Below are positions 22,530 through 32,877 of a stretch of 64,000 nucleotides of DNA, one piece after another. The notes below the pieces were generated by a model, which was given only the letters and a program-made list of their open reading frames with translations, ran no database searches and was not told where the DNA came from. Each line of letters begins with the position of its first letter. Position 1 is the first letter of the stretch. This stretch comes from Blattamonas nauphoetae. Taxonomy: Eukaryota > Preaxostyla > Oxymonadida. The stretch covers positions 62,001 to 126,000 of the forward strand of contig JARBJD010000201.1 in the NCBI GenBank assembly GCA_033064195.1, read 5' to 3'. A program made the position numbers and the translations under genes.

Positions 22530-23030
22530 TTTGGTTTTTGGTTTCATCTTTCAGCCTTTGTTCTTCAACAGTCTTTCTCAGTCCTCGTTCACTCTCCTCC
22601 GAATTTGCATCTTTTAGATGCCCCCTTTCTCGCTCCTTCTCGCACATTTCTTCCTGCGTCATCATTTCCTGTCATCCTGGTTTCATTGTTCTTCTTTCAA
22701 GCGGGGTGTAATGTTCAGCCATGTGCGGAGGAGACTGGTTCCTGATCAAAATCGATTGAGGTGTGTAGGAAACGAGAGTGTCATCAGGATTAAGAAAGAT
22801 GGGAAGGTAATGACCAGAATAATGATGAGATGCTGATGATGAAGTCAAGAGAGATATTCGAAGAAGAGAAGGGCATACGATTGGTGAGTGAACCGTCGAT
22901 TCTGATTGGAGATCCTGGAGGATGGATGAGGAGATCAGTGAGAGTGAACTTGGAGACATGAGGAGAGAGGATATCTGGTGAAATTGAATCCAGAATTTTA
23001 CAGGGGCATTGGCAAACGCTGGTGGTAAAA
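22530..23030 (-). repeat. Dispersed repeat, copy B
   Basis: Reverse-complement relative of 13330-13840. Its neighbours differ from those of copy A, so it moved or was duplicated independently of the Mutator-like element. Confidence 0.6.
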
Positions 23031-24360
23031 TCCGATGATCCGTGACCCTCATCAGAGTATGGGTAGAGTGACTTTTCCTAATTTGAATCAAACTGAGTTT
23101 AATAAAATGGTAGAGGTGCGAAAAATATACCTGTCTGACATGACATGACAGCCCTGATTTTCTCAAAAGCGTTGACATGTCATGACATGGACGTTTTTGT
23201 TTATGGGTCATCGATCTTTTCACATTTCCTTGAATAAGACGATAAGGAGGATAATATAAAGTTCAAACGACTGTAACGTGTCTGTAATCCAGTTCCATGG
23301 GGACATGGCTATCTTTTGTTCCGTTTTAACATCTTTCGACACCATTTCCTGAGAGTCATGGGACGATCCTGAGCCTCAGACTGAAAAGGCTAGATTTGTT
23401 CCTCCATCAAGTTCATTCGATTTTCCATAGGCCGCTAGTGCAGTTGAATGACAATTTCAAACTATCTCACCCTGGTACCAACGTTCGTTCGGTAAATCAC
23501 TTCCGTGTCTCTTCGATTGGATGACAATCGATCATGTTTGCCAATTTCCTGTTCAATCAAAATTTACATGATCTGTGTGATGTTTAAACAACTTTTTTTC
23601 ATTCTTTTCCAGTTGTTTAGCCTGCTATTCCACGTCTCAACAAGTCTCGCGAACTTTCCTAAACCCAACAATGTCAGCAAACAAAGATGTTTTCACACCA
23701 AGTTCATGCTTTTTCAGTGGTATCTCTCTTTTTTTCCGTGATTCATCTTCTTCAGAAACCACATCTGTACCTCTGATCACATCTGCGTTGATGTTGACTT
23801 CTAACGGTTCAGTGAATAAACTACGACTCTTACATGATGAAAAACCGATTCATTTGCCCAACTCAAACACAATCTCTTGTCGATGCAGTCTTGATCCGCA
23901 TCTCTCACAACCCTATCATCAACATCCTTCTGTGCTTCTTCTCTGAGAATTTTCTTTTTGAATGCTCAGTTTTTTCTTCTATGACATGGTTTAATCCGAT
24001 TCGGGTGTTTTTCCCAGATGATTCATCTTCATTCCCATGATTTTTTCAATTTTTTCTCATCCACCACCTGATATGTTTCTGATAGAACTGATTCCCAAAT
24101 TGGAGTGAAAGGAGATGGGAACATGTTTTCAAACACCCAGAGTGCGAAATATGAGCTTTGGTAGGTCAGGCCGTGATCTGTCCCATTGAGGTATTTTATT
24201 GACATTTTGACATCGGAAAAAAGCCTGTCACACAGCTATAGCGAAAAATGTATAGAAGTCGTATCTTTCCAAGTTGATCCACACTTCACTCCGATCCTTT
24301 ATCCCGTCGCTTTTTCACAATGTCTGGTCGTCTTCACAGCCCCCCGCTCAAGAGCAGTTA
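23031..24360. other. Intergenic, no gene resolved
   Basis: Short frames only. A plus-strand stretch at 23671-23946 has mixed composition but no support from splice sites or motifs. An interrupted inverted match around ACATGTCATGACATG occurs near 23135-23190. Confidence 0.4.
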
Positions 24361-24369
24361 CCATGGGTC

Positions 24370-24780
24370 GGCATGTCCTATAGGCAGGACATCATAGGAC
24401 AGCCAAAAAGAGGAGGACAATCTGGATAAAACTGCCTAGGACAAGGATTGAACCAGTCTCTTGCTTGGTCTGAATGTGAAAACTGGAAACCAAAAATGAG
24501 GGAAGAAACGAGACTATTAAGCATCTTTTCTGTTTCAGAATCATTTTTATTGTGTTTTTTCACCCTATTTTGATGAAAATCGCGAAATTTGTCCAAAAGC
24601 GGTCGATCAGCCCACCATAGGACACGATAGGACAATTTTAAATCGGGCTCAAACCATAGGACATTGAAGCTTTTTGACACCTTCACAATATTTGCGTCTC
24701 AATTTAACAATAAAATCAGAGGAGGACAATTGTCCTGTCCTGTCCTATCGTGTCCTATGGTGGCCCGATCTGTCCTATGA
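24370..24780. repeat. Small repeat with many TAGGACA motifs, MITE-like
   Basis: The words TAGGACA, TGTCCTA and AGGACAATT occur about a dozen times in both orientations. CACCATAGGACACGATAGGA (about 24616) is mirrored by TCCTATCGTGTCCTATGGTG (about 24742). No coding potential is apparent. It could be a non-autonomous transposon with subterminal motifs. The ends were not fixed. Confidence 0.5.
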
Positions 24781-25523
24781 AACCAACATTTTTATGAAAC
24801 TGGCCTTAAATCAACTAAACGACACTTTTGTCGAAGCACACTGAGCGGCAGAGGTGCCATGTACACTCTTTTCTCTTTATTCTCTTCAAACTTTTCTCTC
24901 TCCCATGTTTTAGACAATTGATCTTGTAATCGATTTAACACTTGAGATCGTCGAACTGAAATGAAATTTGGAAAAATGATGGAAGTAGTGTATTCTCATT
25001 TCGTTGGTTATTCCCTTATTTCCCTTATTTACCGATTTCAATGGACATATAGTTGGTCTTCATCGCGACAAGCCAATGTACTGAGGAAGACTGGATTCAG
25101 AACAGCTTCACCTTGTTGTATGATCTATTGATGATTTTCCACTCATATTTCCCTCATTCTCTGAATGTTGATTCAAGATCTGTTCACGTGGGCGTATCGG
25201 GATCTGAACTGACGAAAATGGAATGAGATTGAGATGATACATACATCCGTCTCCGAACTGATGGTTTGCATTATCTCATTTACCATTCTTTCCGCATTTG
25301 TTCATGATAGATTCTATGGTGGAGGCTTTAACAGGGAGAAGATACAGAAAACACTATCGAATTGAGAAGAAGAGGAGACATTCAAAGAGAAGAGACAAGA
25401 TGAGAGGAATACATCAAAAATGAACATTCAGCGATGAAGAGGAGTTGAAGAAAGAGAGATTGAAGACAAGATCATCCAAGATGAGAGCGAGGAGATATGG
25501 GATAGGGGAGACTGGAATGAACA
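24781..25523. other. Intergenic, nothing recognised
   Basis: No frame, repeat or RNA gene was recognised here. Confidence 0.4.
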
Positions 25524-25992
25524 ATGGAAGAGATAAACACACATTCAATCCAAAGTTTGGATGTGCTTGAAAGGTCATTGAGCCAGGCACAAACAGCTTC
25601 ACACAACGCTGAAAAGAATGTCTGTTCTCATCTCGTTCTTGCGAACTACTCTCCTCTTCATTTCTCTTTTCTTTTCGTTCATCTTGTTTTCTTCTTTTCT
25701 CTCTCATCAGCCAAGATGGTGAACTCAACCGAGGTTCGATCGACACTGTCACCACATTTGGAGTTCGATGAGCATCTGGAAATTGAAGTGTGCCACTTCC
25801 CTCTTCATTTATTCCATCCCTCATCTATTCAATTCTTCTTTTTTCAATTTCTTATTCAATCTTTCTTCTCATGAGCTCGTCTTTTCTTCAATTCGTCCTT
25901 CCTCCATTCACTCCCTTTTCACACTCTCTATTATCTTCTTTGTCTATCAGATACATTTCATACTTGATTTACTCACTCTATCCTCGTCCTGA
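25524..25992 (+). CDS. Small three-exon host protein, 72 residues
   Basis: Exons 25524-25623, 25711-25787 and 25951-25992 join in phase. The two GT-AG introns (87 and 163 nt) have pyrimidine-rich 3' ends like those of the 9095 gene. The product is helical and acidic (SLDVLERSLSQAQTASHN, LSPHLEFDEHLEIE) and would fit a small coiled-coil subunit, but I do not recognise it. The donor of the first intron has an alternative (GTCTGT) that breaks the phase, which is why GTTCTC was chosen. Confidence 0.4.
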
Positions 25993-26808
25993 AACACCAT
26001 ACCCATGGATTCACTCTGCGTCACAATTCGACAATCACAAGTCTCACTCCTCCAATCACCAAAGAGTTAATCTCTAACCCCCTCCTTCTCACCATGTCTG
26101 CTCTCAATTTCGTTCATTTTTTGTCTGTTAATTCTCATGTAAGTGTAGATCTGTCTATTCTTTGAGATCGTACCAAACAAATGATAGTCATAGTAAAATC
26201 GACTCATTGTGCCTCACAGTCACTCTATGGAAGGTGGCTGTCGCAAACAAACTTCAAAGCTGAACAGCAAACGATCAGAGACAGAATCCTTCACCGTCAC
26301 TCCTCCTCTCTACACAACACTCCTGTCTCATCGAAAAGATCCCAACAGATTGAAACATCACACCCATTCTTGTCATCGCCAGTTGTCTTCTCTCCAGACA
26401 GTTCATAACAGGACCAAAAGCCTCCGTTCGATTCACCTCCAATTCACAAACATCCACCGAATCCAAATCAGCCTCTTTCGACAAATCAAATCCACCCTCA
26501 TCATCCAAAACCAAAGGAAACACACTATTCATCTCGATACTTCCTAATAATCTTAATTCAGGTCGGATCAACTCCCAGTTCAATCAGCCTCTCTCCTGAA
26601 CGAGCCAAAATGTTAAACTTGCACAGGTTCGTTCTTCCTTCCTTTCTTTATGTCTCTTTGATAATATCTCGTTCTTCTTCCTCATTAAACTGCTCCATTC
26701 ATCGCACAACAATCTCGTCATTTATCACATTTACCAGTCCCCGATGTCTCTCTTCATATTCCCCCGCTTCAACACCAACACAACGAAATGAAAGAACTTC
26801 AGTAATTC

Positions 26809-27193
26809 TCACTTGGCATCGGAGGAGGAAGGAACACGAATCAACCTGATCTTCAACACCGCATCCACATCGAGTCGCTCACCATCAACATTGACTTGGG
26901 GGGCTGAACAATGAAGCATGAAGTGTGTTGATGAAGCAGAGGGTGTGACGCAGGGTGAAGAGGATGTCATCAGGAGGCGAAGAGGCATGCGAGAAGACGA
27001 GTGACGGAAGGGCCAGGTGAGGCAGTGAACCGGAGAACAACCACAAGAACATGACAGGAAGAACGAGAGGGAACTCGAAAAGACAGCGTCGATCAAGATG
27101 AGTGACATCTAGCAGAATACCTGATAAATCGCACACACCGCTCTCATCCCCACCCGACGCTGCCCCACCATCGTTCGACGAGAGATTGGACAT
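26809..27193 (-). CDS. Possible two-exon small host protein
   Basis: Exon 27193-27121 (MSNLSSNDGGAASGGDES) and exon 26903-26809 (VNVDGERLDVDAVLKIRLIR then stop) join in phase through a 217-nt GT-AG intron ending TTGTTCAG, giving 55 residues. The opposite strand also has a plausible frame (27102-27311, ending MKPSQESMEKCAKE), so the coding strand is not certain. Between 25993 and 26808 there are coding-like stretches on both strands, for example plus-strand YGRWLSQTNFKAEQQ near 26230, but no model could be closed. Confidence 0.3.
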
Positions 27194-27590
27194 GCCACAC
27201 TCACCAACGACTCAACTCATGGCATATCCGAGCGGGATCTCCAAACCGACAAAGATGAAGCCATCACAAGAGTCGATGGAGAAGTGTGCGAAGGAAAGAG
27301 AGGAAGAGTAGTGGTATAAGCGAAATGGGAACCAAACTGGCATAGGTGATACTCCTAGGATGATTGGAACGAGAAATCATTTTGAATCTCAGAGCCAATT
27401 GATTTTTTTTAATATGACTCATTCTAATTTCCATCTCACTTACTACTGAAAATATTGACATTTCAGAGTAGTCAATATTTGGCCGTAAATTCAAAAATAA
27501 AGGCGAAAAACGGACCTCTTGAAAAGTGTCTTTTTTGAAGCAAATTTTGAGTACTTTTAGAAAACAACGTCGATTTCTTTTTTTATTCAA

Positions 27591-27608
27591 TTTTTTAATT
27601 TGTATAAA
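27591..27608 (+). promoter_or_regulatory. T-rich start-codon motif
   Basis: TTTTTTAATTTGTATAAA touches the ATG at 27609. This fixes the start nine bases after an in-frame TTG. Confidence 0.6.
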
Positions 27609-28214
27609 ATGAGCAGCGTCTTGACACCAACACAACTACTGGAAATTTTGGACAAAGAAGATTTGAAAATGAAATCACCTCCAACTCTCAATCGACAAGG
27701 AACAACATATCTCACAGGAAGCACTTTCGAATACTATCTCGAAGAGAAACCAGATGAAACTTATCAAGTGTACGTCAATAGTTTCGTCAAAGGATACAGA
27801 CCACATCTGAATCGCCAGAAATATCTTCGACCAGCAAATCGTTGTACAAAAGAGAAGCTTATTGAATCAATGAAAAATGAGAATTGTGAACTCATTTCTG
27901 AATACACTCATTCAAGTACTCCAGTAACATATCGACATGAAGGAATTGAATGGATAGTAATCCCATCAAAATGGATGAAAGGATTCAGAACTCATCAGAA
28001 CAAACGAAAACGATACACACAATCGTTTGTTGAAAATGAATTGAAAAAAGAGAATTGTGAACTCATTGGAACATACACAAAGGTACTTGAGCCATTCAAA
28101 TATCGCGATTTACGAACAAAGAATGAGTTTTACGTTCGCTTGGACAATTGGTTGTATTTTGGAGACCGTCCTCACTCTCGCGAGGGCTCGAAGCCTTGCA
28201 AAGGCAAGACTTGA
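27609..28214 (+). CDS. E1 repeat-domain protein, first paralogue
   Basis: 201 residues made of three divergent units of about 55-60 residues. Units 2 and 3 share a pattern of CxLIxxY, a V/F-x-Y step, EW/EFxV, W and RPH (ENCELISEYTHSS, ENCELIGTYTKVL). The layout recalls the small repeat modules found beside nucleases in large viruses and phages, possibly DNA-binding, but that is by eye. It is related to the proteins at 32445, 37365 and 46004. Looks whole. The 28215-28759 stretch after it has no gene. Confidence 0.65.
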   Translation: MSSVLTPTQLLEILDKEDLKMKSPPTLNRQGTTYLTGSTFEYYLEEKPDETYQVYVNSFVKGYRPHLNRQKYLRPANRCTKEKLIESMKNENCELISEYTHSSTPVTYRHEGIEWIVIPSKWMKGFRTHQNKRKRYTQSFVENELKKENCELIGTYTKVLEPFKYRDLRTKNEFYVRLDNWLYFGDRPHSREGSKPCKGKT

Positions 28215-28759
28215 GAAAGTACCACGAAAGGTCATGAAAATACTGAAAATCTATTTTTGACCACAAATCACTGAAATCCAACATGATAACCATTTCGAAA
28301 AATTCTGAAAAAAATTCTAAAATCTCGGGGACACTGTAGGTCATCGATCAAGGCAATCCTGATGAAAATCGGTTGGGAATTCGTCGAACTGTGTACCGAA
28401 CTTAAGTCGAAAAAGTGACGAAAAAGTCGATGTTCAGATTTCGCCACTATGAACACCTTTATGTCTCAAATTGTGTTCAAACACGTTCTAAAATTACGAA
28501 ATTGATGTTGATAGGTGAAATTTTAGGAAAAAAGCACTTTTGAAAAAAAAGTTTGATCCGACCCCACAACATATTTTGAAAATGACAAAATTTTTAAGGA
28601 GGAGAAAGTGACGTCTCGCTCTTCTCCTACACGTCACTTTTCGCCCTCTGATGGTCTCAAAACGTGTCAAATCGGTAGTGGACAGGTATTCGCGTCATTC
28701 GGTTCTGACGATCCTCGACACACGATCGTTTTCACAATTTTTTGTCAATTGTCATTTCT

Positions 28760-31265
28760 CATTAGACCCAACCCGTGTATAATGGGAAAACTCGTGATCA
28801 CGAAGGGCAATTCGGTTAACGCAACTTAACTCGAGATACCTTGTGAAAACCGAATAAACAGCAGAAAAACCGAATAAACCACACTTCACTCGAGTTCTCA
28901 CCCCATAACATTTTTTTCAGGTTGATCTTGACAAACTTTCGTCGAATTGATTCATTTCATCGTGTTTCCTCATTTATAACTTGTCATTAGTACGAAAAGA
29001 AACAAATTATTGAAGAAAAACTCTTTTAAAATTCGAAGTCGATCCGACCCTTATATCGAAATTTTTCCAAAATTCTCACTATAACCGTCGGCGACGCCCC
29101 TACGTATTTGAATTGAACTTACCTCAAGTAGGTTCTGTGTCATCTCGATGTAAGTCGCTCTTGCTTGGATATTGGTTCCCTCTCGCTGTCCGCAGACATC
29201 ATTCATGGAACTTGGGTCGGGTAGGATTTCATGGGCTCGCGCTAATATGGTCCTCCCAAGTGTCGAAGTGAATGTCAGTCGCCAGGAAACAGAATGAGGA
29301 TGCCCAGAATGTGGGCCTAACAGCAAGACGTTGTCTAAAGAATTAGACACAGAAAACAAATCAAATATTTCTAAAAAACATGAAAAACAAGAATGTGGGA
29401 GTTTTTATCATTTATGACAGTTTAAGACTCTTCAACGTCGTTTTGAGAACATTTTTCAACAAAATTGAGAAAAAGTAAGTGTGTGTTGTGAATTGTGATG
29501 AATATTTTAGTCAGAATCTGAAATATCAAAGACTCCATCGAATCCTGTTGTTCTTGGATCATAATCATTCTCAAAGTCCTCAATCTCGGCTTGATGTTTT
29601 CGATAGAGTTGTTTTCTCCGTGGAATTCGTGATTCTTTTCTTGAAGAGGCCGAAAGAGCCCTCTCATGAAAATCGTCTGGAAGTCGGTAATTGTGTCCTT
29701 TTCGAGGTGAATATTGGTTAACCAGCACGCATTTTTGAAGTCTTGCGTGATATGTTTGACGCCAGCAGTGTATTTCCCTCCCATTCGAAGCCACAGCCAT
29801 TTGAGTCTTCCGAAGAATCTCTCCACTTGAACTCTGTCAGACGCAATTCTCACATTGAGTTCATTCTGTTCTTCTTCGTTTGTTCTTTCTTTTTTCTTCT
29901 GTTCGGACGATTGAATCGAAGAGTTGGAAAATCTCCGAGATATCCCATGTCGCCTTGAATTCCCCATTTTGGGTCGTTGTCTTGTGGATAGAGCTCTTTC
30001 TCCTGGTCTGTCTTGTTCAGATATTGTTCGATCGGTTGGAGAGTCTTTTGGAGTAGAGCAACATCGTGGATTGAGCCAGCAACACAATCAGAAACGAAGA
30101 GCGCTTTGTAGGGTGGTTTGGCTTCAACACACACTTGAGCCTTCATCGCATAACAATAATGATGACCTTCCCAAAGTACTTTCTTATCTTCAAAATCCGT
30201 CAATGGTCTGGGGACAACAATTGTTGTTGCATCAATATAAAGCGCGGTGAAAGGGAAATTGGCTTGAAAATTTGGAGTTGGGCGAGGCGGGACAGAATAT
30301 CGTTCCTGAAGGACAGTGAACAGGAGAGGGCGAATGTGTAGAATTGCTTTAGATGCGAGATTTGGACTGATTCCCAATGCCGATGCCAGTCGATTGATTT
30401 TAACTGTTGAGCTCAACCATTCAAGATAAACGACTAATTCATCTTTGAGAGTGAGTTTCCCTTTGGTCCTGGATGATTGTATTCTGGACAATTCGATTGG
30501 ATGAGAGCGGAGAGATGAAGAAGAGTGTCTTTCTCCAATCTGAGTTGTTTCCACAAGTTTGCATCGTCATACTTCGACCAAATGATTCCTCCACTTTCTG
30601 GAATTGGCACAATTGGTTTTGCTGACAGAAAGACTTGTCTTTGTTTGTTTTTGAGTTCTCCAAGAGACGCAATGGAAGTTGAAGATTCTCGCTTTTGAGG
30701 CCTGATAGTGGGCGAAGCTGACCGAATATCAACAGATGATCGTGACGATTGTGAAGATTGAGGTGTTGAAAAAGTGATCTCGAATCTGTCAACGAGTTTT
30801 GTGATGAGAAGGGAGAATTGATGGTGAAACTTGGGGACGGGAATCCAATGAAACTTCCAGCAGAGGGTCGTAATCTTCAAAAGAGAAAGAACAAAATATC
30901 AAAATAAAAGCTCACACTGGAATGGTGTTTGTGGAGTTCCAGGTTTGAGAATGATCTGTGAATGTTGTGGTGACGGTGTCACATTTTCGTCCCTCAAATC
31001 TTGACTATCCATCTTTTTCACCTAATATGATCAGAAATCAGATGAAAAGAAGTGATAATATCAACTTTTTCAGATGTTCTTTTTTTCTCAAAAAACAGTT
31101 ATGGGAAGGAACTCGAGTGAAATGTGTCAATTCGGTTGTGAACGTGTGCAACTCGGTTTTCAAGAGTTATCTCGAGTTAACCATGAATAACTCGAGTGTC
31201 CACAGTCTTACTCAATTGTTTCATTTTTCTCGAGATTACACATAAAACTCGGGTTGGGTCTAATG
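28760..31265. mobile_element. PIF/Harbinger-like DNA transposon inside E1
   Basis: Ends read CATTAGACCCAACCCG and its inverse at 31250-31265. The subterminal 150-200 bp on both sides carry inverted, diverged copies of ACTCGAG and GAAAACCGA. The target duplication is not clear: an AT dinucleotide or a longer imperfect ATTTC would both fit. A decayed DDE_Tnp_4-type transposase lies inside on the minus strand. The divergence between its ends suggests an older insertion. Confidence 0.6.
29422..30880 (-). pseudogene. DDE_Tnp_4-type (HARBI1-like) transposase, decayed
   Basis: Minus-strand frames give ALYIDATTIVVPRP (first Asp), LFVSDCVAGSIHDVALL (second Asp) and DRVQVERFFGRLKWLW (Glu), the arrangement of DDE_Tnp_4 transposases. 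An N-terminal helical part (LWKQLRLEKDTLLHL) precedes it in another frame. Two frameshifts are apparent, one near 30465 (after PGPKG) and one near 29890 (around the Lys-rich RRKKKE), so the gene is not functional. The start at 30880 is only the first Met of the upstream frame. Confidence 0.65.
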
Positions 31266-31739
31266 ATTTCACGTCAACCACTTCACAATTACACTCAAGC
31301 GACGCTTTTTTGAGAATTCTGGTTTTACATCACCTATAGTTCACTCTGGAGGGTCGGTTCTTCGATCACACCTCTGACGACACATTTGCACCAACATTTT
31401 GACACTATGGATTTTTTGATCCGATTTTCACTGCAAATCCTTCTTTCTCACGGTATGAGTAAGGCGTGCTCGAATTTTGAGGAGATTTTGTCGGATAGTA
31501 CTCTCATAAAGTCACTTTTTCATGTTTTCACTTCTCAACTTTTGACCGTTTTTGTCACTTCAAAACCGACTGTAGTCCCTTTCATTTCATCACTTTCTCT
31601 CCCCATTTCACATTTGATCTGTTCACCATTCCTCTTCATTTTGCTCATATCACTTCCATTTTGTGGGCCGTTCTCACTTCACTAGCACATCATTTTAGTC
31701 AACTTTTCATCAACTTTTTCACAAAAACAGAGTAAAAGA

Positions 31740-32280
31740 AAGCGAAACAAGCATGAATGAAACGGGCAAGTCTGAAACTGAGAGTGAAAATGACGATCGT
31801 GAAAACGGTGTGAAATGTGACACCAATAGTGAAAATGTCGCTTGTGTTCCGGTTTTTCTCTCTTAAAAACAACAAAAATGATTCAAAAAAGTATGTGAAA
31901 TGATGAAGATTACGGAAAAATTCCGAGATGTGAAGTGAGCCGTTGAAAGTGAGATCTCGGTAAAAGTCCGGAATCTTCACTTAACGGAAATTAGTGTGAA
32001 ATTGTAGAGAAAAAGTTCCAGAGAAAGAAACATGAATGAAGTGGTTAAAAAGGATAAACAACGAAAAAAAGAAGACAGAAGTGAGACCAAAACTGAAACA
32101 ATACCTAGTGCAAAATTGGTGACAATTCGATCAAAAATAGAGAAAACAAAGCTGAAAAAAGAAGAAAATGATGTCGATATGGTGAAGAATGCATACTTTT
32201 ACCGAGATCTGGACCCGGTTGTGAAACCTCAAATATCTCTGCAAAAGTCCGGAATCTTCAAAAAACGAAGCATACCATGA
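31740..32280 (+). repeat. Two tandem diverged copies of a short element-type gene
   Basis: Segments starting CATGAATGAA at about 31753 and 32030 both end with AAAAGTCCGGAATCTTCA (about 31963 and 32246). The second has an open frame of 82 codons, Lys/Glu-rich; the first looks broken. They lie in the left part of E1 and were not seen in E2 or E3. The 31266-31739 stretch before them shows no gene. Confidence 0.4.
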
Positions 32281-32444
32281 TGATCCTACAGTTCCGGAGA
32301 ATCCAAACCGCGCGGAATCAGAACGAAACTATCACTTGTGAGAAATGAGTAATCGAACCCATTGATCCTCCTTTCTGGTGAAAAATCCAGAACTGAGAAA
32401 ACAACGAAAGAATTTTCATTTTTGAATTTTTTAATTTGTATTAA

Positions 32445-32834
32445 ATGAATCCAACTGCGATGTACAAGGAAAGACGTCGAGTATGTTCAGAACAAGCATT
32501 AATTGAATCAATGAGAGAAGAGAACTGTACGCTGGTCTCTGAGTATGTCAGAAATAATGTGCCGGTGACGTATGTTCATGAGGGAGTTGAATGGAGAATA
32601 AAACCAAAGTTGTGGAATCAAGGAAACAGACCTCACAATGCAAAACGTCGTCACTACACTCAATCATTCGTCGAAAATGAATTGAAGAAATACAATTGTG
32701 AACTCGTTGGTGAGTACACCAAAGTTCTGGTTCCATTCACATATCGAGAGATTGGTGGAAGTGAAGTGTTCAGAATTAGACTTGATGCATGGCTGACCGC
32801 TAAGAAAAAGCCCCATCTGAGAAAACAGAAATAA
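32445..32834 (+). CDS. E1 repeat-domain protein, second paralogue
   Basis: 129 residues with two of the roughly 55-residue units (ENCTLVSEYVRNN, YNCELVGEYTKVL), closest to the C-terminal two thirds of the proteins at 37365 and 46004. It stands 43 bp before PolB, the same place as those proteins in E2 and E3, so it is their positional counterpart. The T-rich motif at 32427-32444 touches its ATG. Role unknown; the position suggests it acts with the polymerase. Confidence 0.65.
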   Translation: MNPTAMYKERRRVCSEQALIESMREENCTLVSEYVRNNVPVTYVHEGVEWRIKPKLWNQGNRPHNAKRRHYTQSFVENELKKYNCELVGEYTKVLVPFTYREIGGSEVFRIRLDAWLTAKKKPHLRKQK

Positions 32835-32859
32835 ACGCTCAACTTTTTTTATTTTTGGA

Positions 32860-32877
32860 TTTTTTATTTTGTAGTAA
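32860..32877 (+). promoter_or_regulatory. T-rich start-codon motif of E1 PolB
   Basis: ATTTTTTATTTTGTAGTAA lies directly against the PolB ATG. Confidence 0.6.

Noticed and set aside
14335-26420. TAA codons where Gln would fit, hinting at a variant genetic code as in some oxymonads
   Set aside because: Long genes (5580-8678, 9095-11273, 19169-22042 and all whole element genes) have no internal TAA or TAG and end in standard stops; the two cases lie in a dead kinase and an unresolved region.
28760-31265. PIF/Harbinger three-base TTA/TAA target duplication
   Set aside because: Left TTA and right TAA are parts of an inverted match, not a direct repeat, so they do not prove a duplication.
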